Notes: a model not told the origin generated them from the sequence alone. DNA of 13,347 nucleotides from Melaminivora alkalimesophila (GCF_000282995.1 NZ_ALEE01000567.1:1-13347), one strand, 5' to 3'. Positions 1 to 7,854 are shown, counted from the stretch's first letter. Translations and numbers: made by a program.

Positions 1-3000
1 CCCCCAGCGGCTACACGCGCGTGCAGGCCGAGCGCGAAATCGCCACGCCGGCTGGCCCGAAGAAGCTGCTGGACGTGGTGGCCGACCGCTTTCGCATCCA
101 GGGGGCCGAGCGCGCCCGCGTGCTCGAAGCCATCGAGGCCGCGTTGCACCGGGGCGCTGGCCGCCTGGCCGTGCATGTGCTGCCGGCGCAAGAGGGGGGC
201 GGCACCCAGGTCTGGAAGTTCTCCACCGGCCTGCACTGCCCCGAGAGCGATCTGCGCTACGCTGAACCCATCCCGTCCATGTTCAGCTTCAACTCGCCCG
301 CTGGCGCCTGCGAGACCTGCCGGGGCTTTGGCCGCATCATCGGCGTGGACTGGGGCCTGGTCGTGCCCGACGAGCGCCTGACCTTGCGCGCCGGGGCCAT
401 CAAGACCTTGCAGACCCCGGCCTGGAAGGAGAACCAGGACGACCTGCTGCGCCATGCCGAGGCCGCCGGCATCCCGCGCGACACGCCCTGGTACAAGCTG
501 ACCGAGGCGCAGCGCCAGTGGGTCATCGACGGCGCGCCCGACTTCAAGGCCGGCAACTGGAGCCGGCAGTGGTATGGCGTGCGGCGCTTCTTCGAGTATC
601 TGGAGAGCAAGGCCTACAAGATGCATATCCGGGTGCTGCTGTCCAAGTACCGCAGCTACACCCCGTGCCCGACCTGCGCCGGCGCGCGGCTGAAGCTGGA
701 CAGCCTGCTGTGGCGCGTGGGCAGCAAGGCGGCTGCCGACGCCGTGCTGCCGCCCGCGCAGCGCTTCCTGCCGCAGGGCGTGGCCTGGACACGCGCCCAG
801 CTCGAAGCCCTGCCGGGCCTGTGCCTGCACGATTTGATGCTGCTGCCCATCGAGCGGCTGCGGCGCTTCTTTGCGCTGGTCGAGGCGCAGGCTTGTGCCA
901 CCCCGCCAGCCGGCCCTCACCCCCACCCTCTACCAGAGGGAGAGGGAATCGCACGGGACAGCGCCGACGCCCAGGCCCTGCGCCTGATCCTGGAAGAAAT
1001 CCAGACCCGGCTGCGCTACCTGACCGACGCCGGCCTGGGCTATCTGACGCTGGATCGGCAAAGCCGCACCCTGTCCGGCGGCGAGGTGCAGCGCATCAAC
1101 CTGACCACGGCCCTGGGCACTTCGCTGGTCAATACGCTGTTCGTGCTGGACGAGCCCAGCATCGGCCTGCACCCGCACGACATGCACCGCATCACCCAGG
1201 CCATGCTGCGCCTGCGCGATGCCGGCAACACGCTGGTCGTGGTCGAGCATGACCCGGCCGTGATGCTGACCGCCGACCGGGTGCTGGACTTCGGCCCCGG
1301 CCCGGGCGAGCAGGGCGGGCGCATCGTCTTCGATGGCACGGTGGACGCGCTGCGCCACGCCGACACGCTCACCGGCCAGTACCTGGGCGGGCGCCGCCAG
1401 GTCAGCGCCGGCATCAAGCGGCTGGTCACCGAGGCCACGCCGCGCCTGATCCTGGAGGGCGCGCGCGCCCACAACCTGAAAGACCTCAGCGTGGACTTCC
1501 CGCTGCAGCGCCTGGTCACGGTGACCGGCGTCTCCGGCTCGGGCAAGTCCACGCTGATCCAGGACGTGCTGGCCCCGGCGCTCTTGCGCCACTTTGGTCG
1601 CGCTACCGAGACACCCGGCGCACACGACCGCCTGCTGGGCGCCGACCACCTGGCAGACGTGGTGTTCGTCGATCAATCGCCCATTGGCAAGACGGCGCGC
1701 TCCAACCCGGTGAGCTACGTCGGCGCCTGGGACGCCATCCGCGCCATCTTCGCCAATGCCCCGCTGTCGCGCGAGCGCGGCTACACCGCGCCCAAGTTCA
1801 GCTTCAACTCGGGCGACGGGCGCTGCCCGACCTGCGGCGGCTCGGGCTTCGAGCACGTGGAGATGCAGTTCCTGTCGGACGTGTACCTGCGCTGCCCGGA
1901 CTGCGACGGCCAGCGCTACCGGCCCGAAATCCTGGAAGTGCGCATCGAGCGCGGCGGGCGGCTGCTGAGCGTGGCCGACGTCCTGGCCCTGACGGTGGCC
2001 GAGGCGGCGCAGGTCTTTGGCGCCGACCGTGAGGTCATCCGCGCCCTGCAGCCCATCGTCGATGTCGGGCTGGACTATGTGCGCCTGGGCCAGCCGGTGC
2101 CGACACTGTCGGGCGGCGAGGCGCAGCGCCTGAAACTCGCCGGCTTCCTGGCCGAGGCGGCGCGCAGCGCGTCCAAGTCGCGCCAGCCGCTGGCCAGAAA
2201 GGGCACGCTGTTCCTGTTCGACGAGCCGACCACCGGCCTGCACTTCGACGATATCGCCAAGCTGATGCGGGCGCTGCGCAAGCTGCTCGATGCCGGCCAT
2301 TCGCTGGTGCTGATCGAGCACAACCTGGACGTGGTGCGTGCCAGCGACTGGGTCATCGACCTGGGCCCGGACGGCGGGGATGCCGGCGGCGAGCTGGTGG
2401 CCGAGGGGCCGCCCGAGGAGCTGCGCCTGCATCCGCGCTCGCACACGGCGGCGGCGCTGCGCGAGTACGAGGAGGTGCTGGGCGAGGGCGGGCACGCGGT
2501 GCGCGAAGCAGCGGCGCGGGCGCCGGCCCCGGTGCGCGCCGCGGCGGAGCGGGCCGCGGGCGAGGCCATCGAGATCGTCAATGCCCGCGAGCACAACCTG
2601 CAGCACCTGAGCGTCGCCATCCCGCGCGGCAAGTTCAACGTCATCACCGGGGTGTCGGGCTCGGGCAAGTCCACGCTGGCCTTCGACATCCTGTTCAACG
2701 AGGGCCAGCGCCGTTACCTGGAGTCGCTCAACGCCTATGCGCGCTCGATCGTGCAGCCGGCCGGCCGGCCCGAGGTGGATGCGGTCTATGGCATCCCGCC
2801 GACGGTCGCCATCGAGCAGCGCCTGTCGCGCGGCGGCCGCAAGAGCACGGTGGGCACGGTGACGGAGGTCTGGCACTACCTGCGCCTGTTGTACGTCAAG
2901 CTGGGGGTGCAGCATTGCGTGCACGACGGCGCGAAGGTGGAGCCGCAGACCGCCGAGAGCATCGCCGCCCAGCTGCTCGGGAGCTACCGCGGCCAACCCA

Positions 3001-5375
3001 TCGGCCTGTTGGCGCCGCTGGTCGTGAACCGCAAGGGTCTCTACACCGAGCTGGCCGACTGGGCCCGGCCGCGCGGCCACACGCACCTGCGCGTGGACGG
3101 CGAGTTCCTGCCGACCACGGGTTTTCCGCGCCTGGACCGCTTCCGGGAGCACACCATCGAGCTGCCGGTGGCCAGCCTGGAAGTGTCGGCGGACGACGAG
3201 CAGGCGCTGCGCGCCCACCTGTCGCGCGCGCTGGAGCTGGGCAAGGGCGTGGTGCACGTGCTGACCGGCATCGACGGGCTGCAGGACGCCCTGGAGCAGG
3301 GCCTGCCCACCGCGGGCATCGGCGAGGTGCAGGTGTTCTCCACGCGGCGCGCCTGCCCGGTCTGTGCCACCAGCTATGCCGAGCTGGACCCGCGCCTGTT
3401 CTCCTACAACAGCAAGCACGGCTGGTGCCCGGAGTGCGTGGGCACCGGCGTGCAGCTCACGCGCGCGCAACGGGCGGTGCTGGACGACTCGCCAGCCGCG
3501 GCGCGCGACCACCGCGGGCGCGAGCAGAGCTTTGCCGAGCCCGAGGTGGAAGACCTGGCGGAGGCCGCCTGCCCGGCCTGCGCCGGCACGCGGCTCAACC
3601 CGGTGGCGCGCGCGGTGCGCTTTGCCGGGCGCGCCATCACGGAGGTGGCGCGCCTGTCGGTGTCGGAGGTGCGCGCCTGGATCGCCGGGCTGGAGCTGTC
3701 GGGGCGCGAGGCGGAGATTGCGCGCGACCTGATCCCGGAGATCGAGGGCCGGCTGGACTTTCTCGAGGAAGTGGGGCTGTCCTACCTGACGCTGGACCGG
3801 GGCGCGCCCACGCTGTCGGGCGGCGAGGCGCAGCGCATCCGCCTGGCGGCGCAGCTGGGCAGCAACCTGCAGGGCGTGTGCTACGTGCTGGACGAGCCGA
3901 CCATCGGCCTGCACGCGCGCGACAACGGCATCTTGCTGAACGCGCTGCAGCAGCTGGGCGACAAGGGCAACACGCTGGTGGTGGTGGAACACGACGAGGA
4001 GACCATCCGCCGGGCGGAGCACCTGATCGACATCGGCCCGGGCGCCGGCACGCGCGGTGGCCGGCTGGTGGCCGAGGGCAGCGTGGCCGACCTGGAGGCG
4101 GCGCCGCAGTCGCAGACCGGGCGCTACCTGCTGCACGCCATGCGCCACCCGCTCAAGTCGCGCCGGCCGGTGTTGCCGGAGACGGCGGCGGGTTCGGAGC
4201 CGCCGCCCGCCGCGCCCGCGAAGAAGGCACGCAAGAAGCGCGGCGCCCCGGCAGGGGCAGCGCAGACACAGGTGCCGGCCGTGCCTGCCGCCGATGGGGC
4301 CGCGCCGCCCGCCTGGCTCACGGTGCACGGCGCCTTCCTGCACAACCTGCAGGACGTGACGGCGCGCGTGCCCCTCCAGCGCCTGGTCGCCATCACGGGG
4401 GTGTCGGGCTCGGGCAAGTCCACGTTGGCGCGCGACGTGCTGTTGACCAACGTGGCAGCCTGGGTCGGCCAGCGCGCCACCCGCGCCGGACGCGAGGCCA
4501 TGGACCTGGAAGGCAAGGCGCCGCCGCTGGTGGGCTGCACCGGCCTGTCGGGTTTCGAGGGCGTGGACCGCGTGCTGGAAGTGGACCAGACGCCCATCGG
4601 CAAGACGCCGCGCTCCTGCCCCGCCACCTACATTGGCTTCTGGGACACGATCCGCAAGCTGTTTGCCGAGACGCTGGAGGCGAAGGCGCGCGGCTACGGG
4701 CCGGGGCGCTTTTCCTTCAACACCGGCGAGGGCCGCTGCCCGGCCTGCGAGGGCCAGGGCATGCGCACCATCGGGATGAGCTTCCTGCCGGACGTGAAGG
4801 TCCCCTGCGAGGTCTGCCGCGGGGCGCGCTTCAACCCCGAGACGCTGGCCGTGACCTGGCGCGGCAAGAACATCGGCGATGTGCTGCAGATGGAGGTGGA
4901 CGAGGCGGTGGAGTTCTTCGCCAGCATGCCCGCCGTCGCGCACCCGTTGCAGCTGCTCAAGGACGTGGGCCTGGGCTACCTGACGCTCGGCCAGCCTTCG
5001 CCCACGCTCTCGGGCGGCGAGGCGCAGCGCATCAAGCTGGTGACGGAGCTCAGCAAGGTGCGCGACGAGGTCGGCCGGCGCGGCCAGAAGGCGCCGCACA
5101 CGCTGTACGTGCTGGACGAGCCCACCGTGGGACTGCACATGGCGGACGTGGCGCGGCTGATCCAGGTGCTGCACCGGCTGGTGGACGGCGGCCACAGCGT
5201 GCTGGTCATCGAGCACGATCTGGACGTGGTTGCCGAGGCCGACTGGATCATCGACCTCGGCCCGGAGGGCGGGGTCGGGGGCGGGCGCATCGTCGCCGCG
5301 GCCACGCCCGAGGAAGTCGTGCGCCTGGGCACGCACACCGGGGTAGCGCTCGCGCCGGTGCTGGCGCGCAGCTGA
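1..5375 (+). CDS. uvrA: Giant tandem UvrA-like excinuclease ATPase (5' partial)
   Basis: Large nucleotide-excision-repair ATPase of the UvrA family, which scans DNA for damage. The frame is open to the left edge (first full codon at 3), so about 190 N-terminal residues, including the first Walker A, are probably missing. About 1,790 residues remain, against roughly 940 for ordinary UvrA, because two UvrA units are joined head to tail. Unit 1: zinc-type CxxC pairs at 309 and 666, LSGGE signature at 1071-1085, Walker B at 1137-1154, Walker A GVSGSGKST at 1527-1553, zinc cysteines at 1824 and 1893, second LSGGE at 2106-2120. Unit 2: Walker A at 2649-2675, CxxC at 3354 and 3570, LSGGE at 3813-3827, Walker A at 4398-4424, zinc cysteines at 4737, last LSGGE at 5007-5021. 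All visible ATPase motifs are intact, so it is probably functional. It may be a second UvrA beside a normal one elsewhere. An in-frame repeat lies at 914-946 and a basic linker at 4158-4316. Confidence 0.93.
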   Translation, partial: PSGYTRVQAEREIATPAGPKKLLDVVADRFRIQGAERARVLEAIEAALHRGAGRLAVHVLPAQEGGGTQVWKFSTGLHCPESDLRYAEPIPSMFSFNSPAGACETCRGFGRIIGVDWGLVVPDERLTLRAGAIKTLQTPAWKENQDDLLRHAEAAGIPRDTPWYKLTEAQRQWVIDGAPDFKAGNWSRQWYGVRRFFEYLESKAYKMHIRVLLSKYRSYTPCPTCAGARLKLDSLLWRVGSKAAADAVLPPAQRFLPQGVAWTRAQLEALPGLCLHDLMLLPIERLRRFFALVEAQACATPPAGPHPHPLPEGEGIARDSADAQALRLILEEIQTRLRYLTDAGLGYLTLDRQSRTLSGGEVQRINLTTALGTSLVNTLFVLDEPSIGLHPHDMHRITQAMLRLRDAGNTLVVVEHDPAVMLTADRVLDFGPGPGEQGGRIVFDGTVDALRHADTLTGQYLGGRRQVSAGIKRLVTEATPRLILEGARAHNLKDLSVDFPLQRLVTVTGVSGSGKSTLIQDVLAPALLRHFGRATETPGAHDRLLGADHLADVVFVDQSPIGKTARSNPVSYVGAWDAIRAIFANAPLSRERGYTAPKFSFNSGDGRCPTCGGSGFEHVEMQFLSDVYLRCPDCDGQRYRPEILEVRIERGGRLLSVADVLALTVAEAAQVFGADREVIRALQPIVDVGLDYVRLGQPVPTLSGGEAQRLKLAGFLAEAARSASKSRQPLARKGTLFLFDEPTTGLHFDDIAKLMRALRKLLDAGHSLVLIEHNLDVVRASDWVIDLGPDGGDAGGELVAEGPPEELRLHPRSHTAAALREYEEVLGEGGHAVREAAARAPAPVRAAAERAAGEAIEIVNAREHNLQHLSVAIPRGKFNVITGVSGSGKSTLAFDILFNEGQRRYLESLNAYARSIVQPAGRPEVDAVYGIPPTVAIEQRLSRGGRKSTVGTVTEVWHYLRLLYVKLGVQHCVHDGAKVEPQTAESIAAQLLGSYRGQPIGLLAPLVVNRKGLYTELADWARPRGHTHLRVDGEFLPTTGFPRLDRFREHTIELPVASLEVSADDEQALRAHLSRALELGKGVVHVLTGIDGLQDALEQGLPTAGIGEVQVFSTRRACPVCATSYAELDPRLFSYNSKHGWCPECVGTGVQLTRAQRAVLDDSPAAARDHRGREQSFAEPEVEDLAEAACPACAGTRLNPVARAVRFAGRAITEVARLSVSEVRAWIAGLELSGREAEIARDLIPEIEGRLDFLEEVGLSYLTLDRGAPTLSGGEAQRIRLAAQLGSNLQGVCYVLDEPTIGLHARDNGILLNALQQLGDKGNTLVVVEHDEETIRRAEHLIDIGPGAGTRGGRLVAEGSVADLEAAPQSQTGRYLLHAMRHPLKSRRPVLPETAAGSEPPPAAPAKKARKKRGAPAGAAQTQVPAVPAADGAAPPAWLTVHGAFLHNLQDVTARVPLQRLVAITGVSGSGKSTLARDVLLTNVAAWVGQRATRAGREAMDLEGKAPPLVGCTGLSGFEGVDRVLEVDQTPIGKTPRSCPATYIGFWDTIRKLFAETLEAKARGYGPGRFSFNTGEGRCPACEGQGMRTIGMSFLPDVKVPCEVCRGARFNPETLAVTWRGKNIGDVLQMEVDEAVEFFASMPAVAHPLQLLKDVGLGYLTLGQPSPTLSGGEAQRIKLVTELSKVRDEVGRRGQKAPHTLYVLDEPTVGLHMADVARLIQVLHRLVDGGHSVLVIEHDLDVVAEADWIIDLGPEGGVGGGRIVAAATPEEVVRLGTHTGVALAPVLARS
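914..946. repeat. Palindromic dispersed-type repeat inserted in frame in the uvrA-like gene
   Basis: A C-rich left part runs into CCCTCT (926-931), a 3-nt loop ACC, and AGAGGG (935-940), followed by a second AGAGGG (941-946). From general knowledge, this is the pattern of short intergenic palindromes seen in many copies in Comamonadaceae and other Proteobacteria. Here it is translated as PHPHPLPEGEG, using CTA, GGA and CCA codons that are uncommon in the surrounding gene. The second UvrA unit of the same protein lacks the matching peptide, which supports insertion. Only one clear copy is visible in this window. Confidence 0.7.
4158..4316 (+). other. Low-complexity basic Ala/Pro linker in unit 2 of the UvrA-like protein
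   Basis: Between the third and fourth ATPase modules, the protein carries about 50 residues rich in Ala and Pro, with a basic core KKARKKRG. The matching junction in unit 1 (about 1390-1440) is only around 20 residues. The segment is probably a disordered tether. The basic cluster could touch DNA, but that is inference. Confidence 0.6.
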
Positions 5376-5391
5376 GCGGGGAGGTGAAATT

Positions 5392-5440
5392 GCCGGCGCC
5401 TTCCTACACCAGGGAGGGCCCAAGGCGCACAGGCGCCGGC
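5392..5440. repeat. 10-bp inverted repeat downstream of the uvrA-like gene
   Basis: GCCGGCGCCT (5392-5401) and AGGCGCCGGC (5431-5440) are perfect complements separated by 29 bases, starting 17 bases after the uvrA stop. There is no T-run after the right arm, so it is not a standard intrinsic terminator. It could stabilise the 3' end of the mRNA or be chance in GC-rich DNA. Confidence 0.4.
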
Positions 5441-5538
5441 CGGGAGCTGCCTATGCTTGGAGGGCATTGACGGGTGGTCGCTGCCTCCTGTGCACGCGGC
5501 CCTGCCAACCCTTACCCCTCGCCCCTTCCCGGGGTTTG

Positions 5539-5573
5539 CCCCGGCTGCCTCGCGGCAGCCGGGGATTTTTCTT
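5539..5573 (+). terminator. Strong intrinsic terminator just upstream of pyrC
   Basis: A perfect 11-bp stem, CCCCGGCTGCC (5539-5549) with GGCAGCCGGGG (5554-5564), has a TCGC tetraloop and is followed by A and five Ts (5566-5570), then CTT. It would end transcripts coming from the uvrA-like gene. It finishes only 24 bases before the pyrC ATG, leaving little room for a pyrC promoter downstream, so it could instead be a pyrC attenuator. A competing hairpin, CCGGGG (5529-5534) with CCCCGG (5539-5544), uses the left arm of the terminator stem. Confidence 0.8.
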
Positions 5574-5597
5574 GTGGGAATGGGAAAATCGCCGTCC

Positions 5598-6647
5598 ATG
5601 ACGAATGCCTCCACCGCCCAGACCCTGACCCTCACCCGCCCGGACGACTGGCACCTGCACGTGCGCGACGGCGCGCCGCTGGCCACCGTGGTGCCCCACA
5701 CCGCCGCGCAGTTCGCGCGCGCCATCATCATGCCGAACCTGCGCCCGCCGGTGACGCGTACCGAGCAAGCGCTGGCGTACCGGGAGCGCATCCTGGCTGC
5801 CGTGCCCGAAGGGGTGGACTTCGAGCCCCTGATGACGCTCTACCTGACCGACAACCTGCCGCCCGGAGAGATCGCGCGCGCCAGGGCGGCCGGAATCGTG
5901 GCCGCCAAGCTCTACCCGGCGGGCGCCACCACCAACAGCGACGCGGGCGTGACCGACCTGCGCAAGATCGCCCCCGTGCTGGAGGCCATGCAGAAGGCCG
6001 GCATGCTGCTGCTGGTGCACGGCGAGGTGACGGACGCGGAGATCGACCTGTTCGACCGCGAGGCGGTGTTCATCGAGCGCCAGCTGATCCCGCTGCGCCG
6101 CGATTTTCCCGGCCTGAAGATCGTCTTCGAGCACATCACGACGCGCGAGGCGGCGCAGTACGTGGCCGAGGCGGGCGAGCACACGGCCGCCACCATCACG
6201 GCGCACCACCTGCTCTACAACCGCAATGCCATCTTCACCGGCGGCATCCGACCGCACTGGTATTGCTTGCCGGTGCTCAAGCGCGAGACGCACCGCCAGG
6301 CGCTGGTGCGGGCGGCCACCGGCGGCAGTCCGAAATTCTTCCTGGGCACCGACAGCGCACCGCATCCGGCCCACCTCAAGGAGCACGCCAGCGGCTGTGC
6401 CGGCTGCTACACGGCGCACGCGGCGCTGGAGCTGTACGCCCAGGCCTTCGAGGCGGCCGGCGCGCTCGACAGGCTGGAGGGCTTTGCCAGCTTCCATGGC
6501 GCCGATTTCTATGGCCTGCCGCGCAACCGAGGCACGGTGACGCTGCGCCGCGAGAGCTGGACGCCGCCCGAGAGCTACCCCTTCGGCGAGGCCGCGCTCA
6601 AGCCGCTGGCGGCCGGCGAGGCCTTGGCCTGGCGCGTCGTGGCCTGA
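5598..6647 (+). CDS. pyrC: Dihydroorotase, type II (PyrC)
   Basis: Zinc amidohydrolase that reversibly cyclises N-carbamoyl-L-aspartate to dihydroorotate, the third step of de novo pyrimidine synthesis, in the cytoplasm. Length is 349 residues, against 348 for E. coli PyrC. All key residues are visible: metal ligands H19 and H21 with substrate Arg R23 in [10 protein letters not shown], the lysine expected to be carboxylated at K104, H141 in LLVHGEV, H179 in VFEHIT, and catalytic D252 in LGTDSAPHP. The ATG at 5598 is chosen because it places these residues at the family's usual positions. The frame stays open upstream to a TTG at 5457 and an ATG at 5580, but those extensions would translate through the terminator hairpin. 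No convincing Shine-Dalgarno is seen; GGGA lies about 12-15 bases upstream. It is probably transcribed alone, as 216 bases separate it from htpX. Confidence 0.98.
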   Translation: MTNASTAQTLTLTRPDDWHLHVRDGAPLATVVPHTAAQFARAIIMPNLRPPVTRTEQALAYRERILAAVPEGVDFEPLMTLYLTDNLPPGEIARARAAGIVAAKLYPAGATTNSDAGVTDLRKIAPVLEAMQKAGMLLLVHGEVTDAEIDLFDREAVFIERQLIPLRRDFPGLKIVFEHITTREAAQYVAEAGEHTAATITAHHLLYNRNAIFTGGIRPHWYCLPVLKRETHRQALVRAATGGSPKFFLGTDSAPHPAHLKEHASGCAGCYTAHAALELYAQAFEAAGALDRLEGFASFHGADFYGLPRNRGTVTLRRESWTPPESYPFGEAALKPLAAGEALAWRVVA

Positions 6648-6683
6648 GCGGCCCGAGCGCGGTCCGCGGGCGGGCAATCCGGT

Positions 6684-6709
6684 GCGCGGCCTGGGCCCAT
6701 CGGCCGCGC
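6684..6709. repeat. Stem-loop downstream of pyrC
   Basis: GCGCGGCC (6684-6691) and GGCCGCGC (6702-6709) form an 8-bp perfect stem with a 10-nt loop that itself contains TGGGCCCA. It begins 36 bases after the pyrC stop. No T-run follows, so intrinsic termination is doubtful. In such GC-rich DNA, chance is a real alternative. The rest of the 6648-6863 gap holds only the htpX promoter candidate. Confidence 0.35.
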
Positions 6710-6771
6710 GGCCCCACCGCGCGCATCGCGGCCCCTATGATGGCGCGCCTTGCGCGGGCGCGGCGGGCGGG

Positions 6772-6799
6772 CTTGAACTGCCGGTGGCGTCCCCGATAT
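6772..6799 (+). promoter_or_regulatory. Sigma-32-type (heat-shock) promoter candidate for htpX
   Basis: CTTGAA (6772-6777) is separated by 13 bases from CCCCGATAT (6791-6799). This resembles the E. coli sigma-32 consensus, a CTTGAA -35 and a CCCCATnT-like -10, with one extra G in the -10. Expected transcription start is near 6806, giving a leader of about 58 bases before the htpX ATG. htpX is a known sigma-32-dependent gene in E. coli, so the position fits. A TATGAT (6736-6741) further upstream has no convincing -35. Confidence 0.55.
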
Positions 6800-6863
6800 G
6801 GGCAACAGCCCGCGGCCAGACGGCCAGGGCACGAATTCCTTCCGACGTGGAGCTTCTTTCCCG

Positions 6864-7733
6864 ATGAAACGCATTGCGCTTTTCCTGATGACCAACCTGG
6901 CCGTGGTGGTGGTGCTGGGCATCGTCTCCAGCCTGCTGGGCGTGAACCGCTACCTGACAGCCAACGGCCTGAACCTTGGGGCGTTGCTCGGCTTCGCCTT
7001 CGTCATGGGCTTCGGCGGCGCCATCATCTCGCTGCTGATGAGCAAGCCGATCGCCAAGATGAGCATGGGCGTGACGCTGATCAACGCGCCGCGCAACCAG
7101 GACGAGGCCTGGATCGTCGACACCGTGCGCCGCTTCTCCGAGCAGGCCGGCGTGGCCATGCCCGAGGTGGGGATCTACGAGGGCGCGCCCAACGCCTTTG
7201 CCACCGGCGCATTCAAGAACTCGGCCTTGGTGGCGGTCTCCACCGGCTTGCTCCAAGGCATGACGCGCGAGGAGGTCGAGGCCGTGATCGCCCACGAAGT
7301 GGCGCACGTGGCCAACGGCGACATGGTGACCATGGCACTGATCCAGGGCGTGATGAACACCTTCGTGGTGTTCCTCTCGCGCGCCATCGGCTACGTCGTG
7401 GACGGCTTCCTGCGCCGCAACGACGAAAGCAGCTCCGGCCCGGGCATCGGCTACATGGTCACGACCATCGTGCTGGACATCCTGCTGGGCTTCCTGGCCG
7501 CGATCATCGTCGCCTGGTTCTCGCGCCAGCGCGAATTCCGTGCGGACGCCGGCGCGGCGCAGCTGATGGGCCGCAAGCAGCCCATGATCAATGCGCTGTA
7601 CCGCCTGGGCGGCATGCAGCCGGGCGAGATGCCCAAGAGCCTGCAGGCCCTGGGCATCACCGGCGGCATCGGCAAGCTGTTTTCCTCGCACCCGCCGATC
7701 GAGGAGCGCGTGGCGGCCCTGCAGGCCGCCTGA
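6864..7733 (+). CDS. htpX: Membrane zinc metalloprotease HtpX
   Basis: Inner-membrane M48 endopeptidase that degrades misfolded membrane proteins, acting with FtsH in envelope quality control. The 289 residues compare with 293 in E. coli. The zinc motif HEVAH is at residues 144-148, and the third ligand is E224 in [10 protein letters not shown]. Two N-terminal hydrophobic helices (about 5-25 and 38-58) and two more after the active site (about 155-180 and 195-219) match the family topology. The ATG at 6864 is chosen over an in-frame ATG at 6798 because [11 protein letters not shown] is the conserved start, a GGAG lies 11 bases upstream, and 6798 falls inside the promoter candidate. It is probably heat inducible through the sigma-32-like site at 6772-6799. 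It appears monocistronic. Confidence 0.98.
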   Translation: MKRIALFLMTNLAVVVVLGIVSSLLGVNRYLTANGLNLGALLGFAFVMGFGGAIISLLMSKPIAKMSMGVTLINAPRNQDEAWIVDTVRRFSEQAGVAMPEVGIYEGAPNAFATGAFKNSALVAVSTGLLQGMTREEVEAVIAHEVAHVANGDMVTMALIQGVMNTFVVFLSRAIGYVVDGFLRRNDESSSGPGIGYMVTTIVLDILLGFLAAIIVAWFSRQREFRADAGAAQLMGRKQPMINALYRLGGMQPGEMPKSLQALGITGGIGKLFSSHPPIEERVAALQAA

Positions 7734-7737
7734 GCGG

Positions 7738-7754
7738 CGGGCCGTCCGGGCCCG
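7738..7754 (+). terminator. Weak GC hairpin after htpX
   Basis: CGGGCC (7738-7743) and GGCCCG (7749-7754) can form a 6-bp stem with a 5-nt loop, beginning 4 bases after the htpX stop. There is no T-run, so this is at best a weak or Rho-assisted terminator. Confidence 0.25.
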
Positions 7755-7776
7755 GGGCTGTCAGTAATTCAGCGTA

Positions 7777-7804
7777 TTGTCAAAAATCGCCGCCCCCGCA
7801 GAAT
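7777..7804 (+). promoter_or_regulatory. Sigma-70-like promoter candidate for tctBA
   Basis: TTGTCA (7777-7782, 5 of 6 to consensus) and CAGAAT (7799-7804, 4 of 6) are separated by 16 bases. The site lies in a locally A/T-richer stretch, unusual for this DNA, about 50 bases before the tctB start. The predicted start near 7810 falls within the left arm of the hairpin at 7805-7854. Confidence 0.4.
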
Positions 7805-7854
7805 GGATCTTCCCGCTGCGCACGCTACCGCGCGGGCGCAGCACAGAAAGATCC
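7805..7854 (+). promoter_or_regulatory. Nested hairpin covering the tctB ribosome binding site
   Basis: Two nested perfect inverted repeats are present: outer GGATCTT (7805-7811) with AAGATCC (7848-7854), and inner GCTGCGC (7815-7821) with GCGCAGC (7836-7842). They are joined by a small asymmetric internal loop and capped by a 14-nt loop. The only Shine-Dalgarno-like bases (AGAAAG, 7845-7850) lie in the internal loop and right arm, and the stem ends one base before the ATG at 7856. This could mask the ribosome binding site or serve as a DNA operator dyad. The role is inferred. Confidence 0.5.

Noticed and set aside
930..5423. A 1,497-codon open frame on the minus strand opposite the uvrA-like gene
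   Set aside because: The + strand frame carries all UvrA motifs. The reverse frame is Arg/Ala/His/Gln-rich with no recognisable domain, as expected from GC-biased codons read in antisense.
2915..5470. An 851-codon + strand frame overlapping the uvrA-like gene
   Set aside because: Its translation is an Arg/Ala/Gly/Pro-rich low-complexity product in a shifted frame over a conserved gene, so it is a composition shadow.
5453..5470. Mini-ORF encoding MLGGH with GGGAG 6 bases upstream, a possible pyrC leader peptide
   Set aside because: Five codons with a reasonable ribosome site can occur by chance, and it lies about 60 bases before the hairpins with no obvious coupling. Kept only as a note.
5507..5534. 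C-rich stretch resembling a decayed copy of the repeat at 914-946
   Set aside because: The general pattern is similar, but there is no matching AGAGGG arm, and the bases are already explained by the hairpins before pyrC.
5457..5597. N-terminal extension of PyrC from the in-frame TTG at 5457 or ATG at 5580
   Set aside because: The 5457 extension would translate through the terminator hairpin and has no counterpart in PyrC families. The 5580 ATG has GGGA only about one base away, and the 5598 start gives the expected length and residue positions.
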